Shown piece after piece: positions 6,069-12,224 of a DNA stretch of 21,345 nt. Made by a program: the position numbers and the translations under genes. The notes below the pieces were generated by a model. It was not told where the DNA came from, did no database searches, and saw only the letters and a program-made list of their open reading frames with translations. This DNA comes from Candidatus Aenigmatarchaeota archaeon (GTDB lineage Archaea > Aenigmatarchaeota > Aenigmatarchaeia > QMZP01 > JACQNV01), in NCBI GenBank assembly GCA_016202865.1, contig JACQNV010000025.1, positions 1 to 21,345 of the forward strand, in the 5' to 3' direction. Every line of letters starts with the position of its first letter. Position 1 is the stretch's first letter.

Positions 6069-6807
6069 TTTGACTCTAACTAATGCGGATGTTTTGAAAA
6101 ATGCAGTTGCAATAATTTCTGAAATAATAGATGAAGGCGTCTTTACATTCGGGCCTAATGGCATGAGCATGCTTTCCCCAGACAGGACAATGGTGGCTGT
6201 TGTTGATTTCAAGCTTCTTTCAACTGCTTTTGAAGAGTATAAGGTTGATAACCAAGTTGAAGTTGGCCTGAACATAACAAACCTTTCGAATATATTGAGA
6301 AGAGTTAAGGGGACAGATAAACTGACAATAAATCTCGAGTCGAAAGGAAAGGTTGAGCTTGTTGTTGAAGGCGATGGTAAAAGGAGATTTGAGCTTCCAA
6401 TAATCAATGTTTCCTTGGAAAAGCCGCCAATAGATCAGCTTGTATTCCCTGGAAGGATAGACTTGGAATCAGGAATATTGGAATCTGGTGTTGAGGATGC
6501 CGGTGTGATAGGCGATTCTGTTATTTTCGAGGCTTCGCCTGAATTGTTTAAGTTATCAGCTAAAACAGATACAACATCTTCACAATTAGAGCTGAAAAAA
6601 GGCGACAACGGTCTTTTAGACATTAAGATGCAGGAGCCAGTAAGAGCAAGATACCCCTTGGATTATCTTAAAAAAATGGCCAAAGCTTGCAAGCTTACAA
6701 ATCAAGTCAGTTTGGAATTTGGCACAGATTACCCATTAAGGCTTTCATTCAAAGAATTGGACAAAGTCAACCTATCTTTTATTCTGGCACCTCGTGTTGA
6801 GGATTAA
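6061..6807 (+). CDS. pcn: DNA polymerase sliding clamp (PCNA)
   Basis: The 248-aa product matches archaeal PCNA end to end: an N-terminal half with NAVAIISEIIDEGVFTF, the core MVAVVDFKLLSTAFEEYKVD, VEVGLNITNLSNILRRVKG, and a C-terminal half with YPLDYLKKMAKACKLTNQVSLEFG and a final SFILAPRVED. It encircles DNA as a trimer and tethers polymerase, FEN1 and ligase. The ATG at 6061 gives the standard N-terminus; an in-frame ATG at 6052 would add three residues inside the OB gene. It overlaps the OB-fold gene by 8 bp. In many archaea this gene sits next to GINS and primase, which here lie 4-7 kb downstream. Confidence 0.96.
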   Translation: MSSLTLTNADVLKNAVAIISEIIDEGVFTFGPNGMSMLSPDRTMVAVVDFKLLSTAFEEYKVDNQVEVGLNITNLSNILRRVKGTDKLTINLESKGKVELVVEGDGKRRFELPIINVSLEKPPIDQLVFPGRIDLESGILESGVEDAGVIGDSVIFEASPELFKLSAKTDTTSSQLELKKGDNGLLDIKMQEPVRARYPLDYLKKMAKACKLTNQVSLEFGTDYPLRLSFKELDKVNLSFILAPRVED

Positions 6808-6827
6808 GCAACTAAAGAGAAGACAAT

Positions 6828-7217
6828 ATGAAAAAGGTTTTTGTCGCGGCTCCGTTTACTGAGAATTTTGAAAATGATTTTTTGCTGAAAATTGAATCTG
6901 TTTTAAAACAACTTAATTTTGATCCAATTGTGCCTCATAAATTTGTTGTTGACGATGGTGATGGTGTCAAAGAGTCAGTCGCCCGCGATTTCGATCTACT
7001 GGATAAGTCTGATATCTTGCTGGCCGAGGTCTCAAAACCATCACATGGCGTTGGTATGGAAATAATGTACGCTCACCAAAAGGGCAAGAAAATAATATTT
7101 GTCAAGAAAAAAGGGACACGCGTTTCCAGCATGGCTATCATGCATGCGCATGAAATAATTGAATATGAAAACCAAGATGACTTGGAGAAAAAGCTTTTAA
7201 AGATCGGAATTGAATAA
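6828..7217 (+). CDS. Nucleoside 2-deoxyribosyltransferase-like (DNPH1/RCL family) protein
   Basis: The 129-aa Rossmann-like protein begins KKVFVAAPF, has the conserved ARDFDLLDKSDILLAEVSKPSHGVGMEI stretch (52-79) with Glu78 in the position of the catalytic nucleophile, and ends with KKIIFVKKK plus SSMAIM. These are marks of the nucleoside 2-deoxyribosyltransferase / dNMP N-glycosidase superfamily (PF05014). Members cleave or exchange the base of deoxynucleosides or dNMPs, fitting nucleotide salvage or pool cleaning. It starts 20 bp after PCNA and is probably co-transcribed. Exchange and hydrolysis cannot be told apart from sequence. Confidence 0.85.
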   Translation: MKKVFVAAPFTENFENDFLLKIESVLKQLNFDPIVPHKFVVDDGDGVKESVARDFDLLDKSDILLAEVSKPSHGVGMEIMYAHQKGKKIIFVKKKGTRVSSMAIMHAHEIIEYENQDDLEKKLLKIGIE

Positions 7218-7223
7218 TAATAT
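7213..7223 (+). promoter_or_regulatory. TATA box for peroxiredoxin
   Basis: The box aataataatat lies about 28 bp before the ATG at 7247 and predicts a leaderless transcript. It supports the ATG over the in-frame TTG at 7238, which would lie upstream of the predicted transcription start. Confidence 0.45.
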
Positions 7224-7246
7224 CAAAAAGAATAGTATTGTATTTT

Positions 7247-7768
7247 ATGGTAAAACTTGGGGAAAAAGTCCCTGACTTCACAGCAGACGCTTATGAAGCT
7301 GGAAAATTTAGAAAAGTAAAGCTGAGTGAATATAACGGTAAATGGGTTGTGTTGTTTTTCTATCCATTGGACTTCACACTTGTCTGTCCGACAGAGATAA
7401 CTGGTTTTGCGACCAAAGAGCAGGAGTTCAAGAAATTGAATGCAGTTGTTTTGGGGGCAAGCACAGACAGCAATTTCTCACACAAAAACTGGTTTGAAAG
7501 AGACTTGCCAAATGTGAAATTTCCTGTCATCGCAGACACAACACACCATTTAAGCAGACTTTTCAATGTCTTGAAAGAGGACCAAGGAATCGCATATAGA
7601 GGGACATTTATCATCGATCCCGAAGGCGTTCTAAGATATCAGGTTGTCTCTGACCTTTCAGTTGGTAGGAGCGTCGAAGAAACATTGAGGGTGTTGAACG
7701 CATTCCAATCTGGGGAGTTCTGCCCGCTTGAATGGAAACCTGGTCAGAAAACTCTTGGAAAGGTCTAG
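7247..7768 (+). CDS. 2-Cys peroxiredoxin (AhpC/Prx1 type)
   Basis: This 173-aa enzyme reduces H2O2 and organic peroxides in the cytoplasm. The peroxidatic site is FYPLDFTLVCPTE with C47; T44 and an arginine later in the chain (GRSVEETLR) complete the active site. The resolving cysteine is C159 in EFCPLEW, the typical position of a 2-Cys enzyme that forms intersubunit disulphides. It is a compact Prx1/AhpC form without a long C-terminal extension. No reductase (AhpF, thioredoxin) is visible nearby. It probably has its own promoter. Confidence 0.95.
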   Translation: MVKLGEKVPDFTADAYEAGKFRKVKLSEYNGKWVVLFFYPLDFTLVCPTEITGFATKEQEFKKLNAVVLGASTDSNFSHKNWFERDLPNVKFPVIADTTHHLSRLFNVLKEDQGIAYRGTFIIDPEGVLRYQVVSDLSVGRSVEETLRVLNAFQSGEFCPLEWKPGQKTLGKV

Positions 7769-7784
7769 ACCTAAACCGGGTTAG
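7761..7784. repeat. Two adjacent dyads after peroxiredoxin
   Basis: AGGTCTAGACCT (7761-7772) is a perfect 12-bp palindrome spanning the peroxiredoxin stop. It abuts the imperfect palindrome CTAAACCGGGTTAG (7771-7784). They lie upstream of the TATA box of the IscA-like gene, so they could be a binding site or an RNA 3'-end hairpin. Confidence 0.4.
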
Positions 7785-7797
7785 TTCTGTCGATTAA

Positions 7798-7805
7798 TTT
7801 AAATA
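7798..7805 (+). promoter_or_regulatory. TATA box for the IscA-like gene
   Basis: TTTAAATA is centred 26 bp before the ATG at 7828, a near-ideal leaderless promoter. Confidence 0.6.
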
Positions 7806-7827
7806 GGTTAAGGACTAGATAGTAAAT

Positions 7828-8133
7828 ATGATCAAATTAACCAAAACCGCGGCTGTTTATGTTAAAAATATGGTGGAAAAAAAAGGACACCATAACATAG
7901 CTGTAAAACCAAGCGAAGGCGGCTGTTCTGGCCTATATTATGATATTGTCTTTCACAAGGGAAAAATGTCAAGCGCCAAAAGCCTGACATCAGAAGGTGT
8001 AAAGGTCTTAATTGACAAGACTATAAAAACCTCAGAGAAAACTGTTATCGATTATATAAAAACATTCAATGGTCCAAGCCTGATTTCAAGCAACCCAAAA
8101 TTTAGAGTAAACCTGTGGATTGAGGGGTCATAG
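7828..8133 (+). CDS. IscA/HesB-like protein lacking the C-terminal cysteines
   Basis: The 101-aa product has the A-type carrier fold order: IKLTKTAAVYVKNM, IAVKPSEGGCSGLYYDI with Cys33 in the conserved GGCSG, VLIDKTI, and the DYI...ISSNPKF region. Ordinary IscA/HesB proteins end in CGCG, which supplies two further Fe-S ligands; here that segment is SNPKFRVNLWI with no cysteine. It may bind a cluster through one cysteine per subunit, use another ligand, or have lost cluster binding. It lies next to peroxiredoxin, which is suggestive of redox stress. Family membership is well supported; carrier function is doubtful. Confidence 0.8.
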   Translation: MIKLTKTAAVYVKNMVEKKGHHNIAVKPSEGGCSGLYYDIVFHKGKMSSAKSLTSEGVKVLIDKTIKTSEKTVIDYIKTFNGPSLISSNPKFRVNLWIEGS

Positions 8134-8151
8134 TTAAATAATAGATAAATA
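8134..8151 (+). promoter_or_regulatory. TATA-like region for the aminopeptidase leader
   Basis: TTAAATAAT (8134-8142) and GATAAATAC (8143-8151) directly follow the IscA-like stop. The first would start RNA near 8163, exactly at the 5' edge of the structured element. Confidence 0.4.
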
Positions 8152-8158
8152 CGCTAAA

Positions 8159-8255
8159 GGCTGGAAACAGATCTCAAACCAGTTTGAAAGTAGATCTGTT
8201 TCGTCCATTACTGTAGCTATCCAAGTTGGTTAGCTATGGGGCCTATTTTTGGAAT
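8159..8255 (+). promoter_or_regulatory. Structured leader upstream of M1 aminopeptidase (copy A of a repeated element)
   Basis: An 11-bp perfect stem pairs GAAACAGATCT (8164-8174) with AGATCTGTTTC (8192-8202) around an A-rich loop that can form a small CAAA/TTTG extension. After it comes CGTCCATTACTGTAG...TCCA, which is strongly similar to the region before 14169. The shared consensus is GCTGGAAAC-W-GATC, loop, ATC-K-GTTTCGT, CC, TACTG, AG, TCCA. In copy B the variable stem pair changes from A-T to T-G, so pairing is kept. A second dyad (8214-8236) follows. It is probably a leader RNA; no known RNA family is recognised. Confidence 0.55.
8214..8236. repeat. 23-bp near-perfect palindrome before the aminopeptidase start
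   Basis: TAGCTATCCAA and TTGGTTAGCTA surround a single G; only one base pair in eleven mismatches. The very small loop fits a DNA operator better than an RNA hairpin. It is absent from copy B and overlaps the alternative TTG start at 8226. Confidence 0.5.
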
Positions 8256-10781
8256 ATGCAAAAACAAGATATTTTGTCTAAAGAAACAGCAGTCAAAAGA
8301 GCTTCCATAGTGAGCAATGCCCATTATAATCTAGAGCTGACTTTTCAAAAAAAATCCAAAACCTACAAAGGCAAGTCTGAAGTTGTTTTTTCTCTAAAAA
8401 AAGGTCGAGAAGATTTAAGATTGGATTTTATTGGCAACATCAAGTCGATTAATGTAAATGGTGTTGCTGTAAAAGAGTACATAAAAGAAGACTATTATAT
8501 TCTGATCCCAGCCAAATCTCTGGAAGACGGACAAAATTCAATACAGATAGAATACGAGAATGAGTACAGCCATTCCGGTGACGGTTTACATCAATTCATA
8601 GACCCTGTTGACGGGAAAGAATACATATACAGCAACTTCGAGCCGTATGACGCGCACAGAATGTTCCCGTGTTTTGACCAACCTGATTTGAAGGCAACAT
8701 ATTCCTTGATAACAGCGACACCTGCAGACTGGATTGTTGTTTCAAACACTTCTGAACAAAGGATTGTTGACAAAAACGACATAAAAATTAGACACTTCAA
8801 AAAAACACAGTTGTTCAGCACATATTTATTCCACATAAGCGCAGGCCATTACCACGGTTTCCACACACAACATAATGGAATGGATCTGAGGATATTTTGC
8901 AGGCAGTCGATGAAACAATATGTTAGGGAAAATGAATTTTTCCTGTTAACCAGGCAAGGCTTGGATTTTTACTCAAGGTTTTTTGATTTTCCATACCCAT
9001 TTGAAAAATATGACCAGATTTTTGTACCTGAATTTAACAGTGGGGCGATGGAAAATGTGGCTGCAATAACATTTAGCGAGCATTATTTGGTTAGGCATGA
9101 ACCGACAAGGTCAGAGAGATCAAGGTTGGCGATCACGCTTTTGCACGAAATGGTCCACATGTGGTTTGGAGATTTGGTTACAATGAAATGGTGGGACGAC
9201 TTGTGGCTGAATGAAAGTTTTGCCGATTTCCTTTCATATTTTGGCTTGGTCAAGGCAACAGAGTTTGTGGATGCATGGCAGCTGTTTTATGCAAGGAAGG
9301 CGTGGGCATATTACCAAGACCAGCTTGTCACAACACACCCAATAGCGACAGATGCGGGCGATACAGATATAGCTTTCAGCAATTTTGATGGGATAAGCTA
9401 TTCTAAGGGCGGTGCGACACTGAAACAGCTAATGTTCTTTTTGGGCGAAGATATTTTCAAGAAAGGTTTGGAAATTTACTTCAAAAAGTACCAGTGGAAA
9501 AATGCAGAGCTGAAAGATTTTTTGCAGTGCATGACCGATGCAAGCGGGATAGATCTTGATGATTGGTCTAAAATCTGGCTGCAGACAACTGGTGTTAATT
9601 CAATAGAGCCTGTATATCAAATAGGAAGCGATGGGAAACTAAAATCTTTTTTGATCAAGCAGAATCCATCAACTGGAAATGATATTTTCAGGCCCCATAA
9701 AACACAGATGGCTTTTTTTAATGATGTCTCTGGTGTTTGTGAGAAGCAGAAAGAAACCAATGCGCTTTATGACGGCCCGCTAACCGAAGTCGATGGTGTT
9801 ATTGGAGAAAAAAAGCCAGACATGATATATTTGAATTATAATGATCATGATTATGTGAAGGATATTTTTGATAAAACTTCAATTGGTTATGCTGTAAATA
9901 ATTTGGAGAAAATAAATGACAATTTGACAAGGCAGATGGTTATCGGTTCCTTGTGGCAGATGGTTAGGGATGCGAAGCTGAATCCGGAAGAGTATCTGAA
10001 ATTAATTTTGAACAAAGCCCCGAAAGAAAAAACATTGATAATACTTGAACGGATGCTTCTTGCTGTCGGGCCTGTTTTAGCGTATTATCTGAATGATCAA
10101 AAATATGAGAAATACTCCGAGGAGTTTTACAAACTTGGTTGGGAAAATATACAAAGAGAGGATGTTCCGAAAGAAAATAAAAATGCGTGGTTTTCGCTGA
10201 TTGTCGGATCTGCCGGAGGAGCAAAGTCGCAGGATAGGCTTCTTGATTTGCTGTTGGGGAAAATACAGATAAAGAATTTTGATTTTAACCAGGACCAGCG
10301 ATGGGATATAATTGCAAGGCTAGCTGTCTGTGGTTATCCAAAAGTAGACGAGCTGATAAAAAGCGAAAAGGAAAGGGACCCGAGCGATATTGGTTTGAAA
10401 TCCGCTTTTGAGGCCGAGGTCGCAAAGACGGAGAACAAGGAAAAGAGCTGGGCGCTTTTTGTTGGCGGTGAAGGCCACTCGCTGGATTATTTGCGGGCAG
10501 GCATGTCATCATTCTTTACCAGAAAACAGAAGGACAAGCTAAGAAAATATGCAGATTTATTTTTCGAGCAAATTGTAAATCTGTTCGAGACAAAAGAAAG
10601 GGTTTACTGCAAAGACTTTTTCAATAGCCTGTTCCCAGCTGTTTTTGTTGAAAAGGAAATGGTCGAAAAAGGAGAGAAACTTTTGAATAAAAAAGATTTG
10701 CATCAGCTTTTGAAAAAGGAACTTCTCGAGGCCTTGGATGAGACAAAAAGGAGTTTGAAGATTAGGGAAACATTTTCTTAG
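8256..10781 (+). CDS. M1-family zinc aminopeptidase (aminopeptidase N / tricorn-factor type)
   Basis: This 841-aa cytosolic metallopeptidase removes N-terminal residues from peptides, the last step of protein turnover. The exopeptidase motif GAMEN is at 263-267, the zinc site HEMVH-x18-E uses H297, H301 and E320 with E298 as base, and Y382 (SYSKGG) is the transition-state tyrosine. The N-terminal beta-saddle (about 25-210) includes HRMFPCFDQPD, and the C-terminal helical bowl (about 540-841) is typical of ERAP/tricorn F2/F3 enzymes. There is no signal peptide. The ATG at 8256 is chosen; an in-frame TTG at 8226 would place ten residues in the palindromic leader. The gene is preceded by a structured element shared with an AlaE-like exporter gene. 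Confidence 0.95.
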   Translation: MQKQDILSKETAVKRASIVSNAHYNLELTFQKKSKTYKGKSEVVFSLKKGREDLRLDFIGNIKSINVNGVAVKEYIKEDYYILIPAKSLEDGQNSIQIEYENEYSHSGDGLHQFIDPVDGKEYIYSNFEPYDAHRMFPCFDQPDLKATYSLITATPADWIVVSNTSEQRIVDKNDIKIRHFKKTQLFSTYLFHISAGHYHGFHTQHNGMDLRIFCRQSMKQYVRENEFFLLTRQGLDFYSRFFDFPYPFEKYDQIFVPEFNSGAMENVAAITFSEHYLVRHEPTRSERSRLAITLLHEMVHMWFGDLVTMKWWDDLWLNESFADFLSYFGLVKATEFVDAWQLFYARKAWAYYQDQLVTTHPIATDAGDTDIAFSNFDGISYSKGGATLKQLMFFLGEDIFKKGLEIYFKKYQWKNAELKDFLQCMTDASGIDLDDWSKIWLQTTGVNSIEPVYQIGSDGKLKSFLIKQNPSTGNDIFRPHKTQMAFFNDVSGVCEKQKETNALYDGPLTEVDGVIGEKKPDMIYLNYNDHDYVKDIFDKTSIGYAVNNLEKINDNLTRQMVIGSLWQMVRDAKLNPEEYLKLILNKAPKEKTLIILERMLLAVGPVLAYYLNDQKYEKYSEEFYKLGWENIQREDVPKENKNAWFSLIVGSAGGAKSQDRLLDLLLGKIQIKNFDFNQDQRWDIIARLAVCGYPKVDELIKSEKERDPSDIGLKSAFEAEVAKTENKEKSWALFVGGEGHSLDYLRAGMSSFFTRKQKDKLRKYADLFFEQIVNLFETKERVYCKDFFNSLFPAVFVEKEMVEKGEKLLNKKDLHQLLKKELLEALDETKRSLKIRETFS

Positions 10782-10783
10782 AG

Positions 10784-10793
10784 CATTTAAAAC
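10784..10793 (+). promoter_or_regulatory. TATA box for primase
   Basis: catttaaaac lies about 24 bp before the ATG at 10812, which fits a leaderless transcript starting right after the aminopeptidase stop. Confidence 0.5.
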
Positions 10794-10811
10794 TCAGAGA
10801 CAACTAATCAC

Positions 10812-12191
10812 ATGGACTACAAAGAAATTCTTTCTTATTATTCAAGGGAAGACATCCAGAATGCAATTATCGCGTTTTCAAAAAATAGGGAAGTTGTCGG
10901 CGTTTATTCTGATGGCGGGTTTAGCAAAAGGCCGAACACGCTTTTTTATCCCGCTGATATTGTTGCCATGGTTAAGGGCGGGATGCTTGAATTCCACGGA
11001 TCCCTGGAAAGATGGGCTCAGCCGCTTGCGATAAAGGAAGGTAACCAGCAGGACCTTAGGGTCGGGTGGGATTTGATTTTGGATATAGATTGTGATTTTG
11101 TTGAGCATGGAAAAATAACAGCGAAAATTTTGATTGATGCGTTGAAAAAACATGACCTCAAGACAAGCATAAAGTTTTCAGGTGGAACAGGATTTCATTT
11201 AGGTGTTGCCTGGGAAGCCATGCCAAAAGAAATTGATTACAAAAAAACAGAGACGCTTTATCCAAATGTTGCAAGATCAATAGCTGTCTATCTGAAAGAT
11301 TTTATCAGGCAGGATTTAGAGAGAGCTTTCCTAAAAAACTATTCAGCAGAAGATTTGGCCAAAAATCTGAATTTGGAGTTGGGAAAACTTCTCACAAAGG
11401 ACGGCATAGACCCATTCCAAATAACAGAAATAGATCCAATATTGATTTCTCCACGCCACCTGTTTAGGGTTCCTTATTCCTTGAACAGAAAAACTTTCCT
11501 TGTCTCTACACCAATAAAACCAGAAGACATAGAAAGCTTTGATAGAGATAAGGCAAAGCCAGATTTAGTGAAAACAGAAATAAGATTTCTCGATGGATTT
11601 AAGGAAAATGAGGCTGAACTTCTTGTTACAGAGGCTTTGGATTTCCAAGGCAGGAACAAAGCGATTAATGAAAAACCAAAAAGACCATTCAAAGAAATCC
11701 AGCTCAAGGGAAAGGTTAGCCAAGAAGTATTTCCGCCTTGCATAAAGGCAATTTCAGAGGGCCTTGCAGATGGAAGGAAAAGGTCATTATTTATTTTGCT
11801 AAACTTTTTGAATTCGATAAAGTGGGATCCTGTAGAGATAGAAAAGTTTGTTGTGGATTGGAACCAAAAAAACAAACCACCGCTACCAGAAAGTTACATA
11901 CGCGGACAGCTGAGATATCACATAGGCAAAGAAAAAGCAATACTGCCGCCAAATTGCCCGACAGCAGAGTCTAAAGGATGGTATGATTCTTTTAATGTTT
12001 GCAAGCCAGATGCAACTTGCGGTGTTCCAAAAATTGTTTTGAAGAATCCAGTTAACTATCCATTCAAAATTTTGGGGGCCTATAAACAGCCGGCAAAGCC
12101 ACAAAAACGGGCACAGCAAAGCTACAAAAAGCAGGCGCCAGAGCAAAAGAAATACAAAAGAAGATACGGTAAGGAAGAAGAAGCTTGGTGA
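10812..12191 (+). CDS. priS: Single-chain DNA primase: PriS catalytic domain fused to PriL C-terminal Fe-S domain
   Basis: Residues 1-270 are an archaeo-eukaryotic primase catalytic domain: catalytic D91 and D93 in LILDIDCD, the nucleotide-binding SGGTGFH (123-129), and HLFRVPYSLNRKT (216-228). Residues 300-420 match the PriL C-terminal iron-sulphur domain: FPPC (C310), the IKAISEGLADGRKRSLFILLNFL helix region, PPNC (C382), C397 and C403, giving the four cluster ligands. The PriL N-terminal domain and the zinc motif of usual PriS are not seen. A Lys/Gln-rich tail (425-459) may bind nucleic acid. Canonical archaeal primases are PriS/PriL heterodimers; fused PriSL forms are known from Nanoarchaeum. 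The enzyme would make the primers for replication by itself. Confidence 0.92.
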   Translation: MDYKEILSYYSREDIQNAIIAFSKNREVVGVYSDGGFSKRPNTLFYPADIVAMVKGGMLEFHGSLERWAQPLAIKEGNQQDLRVGWDLILDIDCDFVEHGKITAKILIDALKKHDLKTSIKFSGGTGFHLGVAWEAMPKEIDYKKTETLYPNVARSIAVYLKDFIRQDLERAFLKNYSAEDLAKNLNLELGKLLTKDGIDPFQITEIDPILISPRHLFRVPYSLNRKTFLVSTPIKPEDIESFDRDKAKPDLVKTEIRFLDGFKENEAELLVTEALDFQGRNKAINEKPKRPFKEIQLKGKVSQEVFPPCIKAISEGLADGRKRSLFILLNFLNSIKWDPVEIEKFVVDWNQKNKPPLPESYIRGQLRYHIGKEKAILPPNCPTAESKGWYDSFNVCKPDATCGVPKIVLKNPVNYPFKILGAYKQPAKPQKRAQQSYKKQAPEQKKYKRRYGKEEEAW

Positions 12192-12192
12192 G

Positions 12193-12202
12193 CTTATAAA
12201 AC
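12193..12202 (+). promoter_or_regulatory. TATA box for the acidic-protein gene
   Basis: cttataaaac is centred about 27 bp before the ATG at 12225 and partly follows the primase stop, giving a leaderless promoter. Confidence 0.55.
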
Positions 12203-12224
12203 TTAGCTTCAATTAAAAATTGAT

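Noticed and set aside
8159..8236. tRNA or C/D-box RNA in the aminopeptidase leader
   Set aside because: There is no cloverleaf, no T-loop, and no C box (RUGAUGA) with D box (CUGA) pair in either copy.
8226..8255. TTG start for the aminopeptidase at 8226
   Set aside because: It is inside a 23-bp palindrome and adds ten residues not typical of the family; the ATG at 8256 is adequate.
10285..10512. Minus-strand open frames inside the aminopeptidase, primase and other core genes
   Set aside because: They run antisense to well-conserved proteins, have no SD or promoter and their products match nothing; they are shadows of the real frames.
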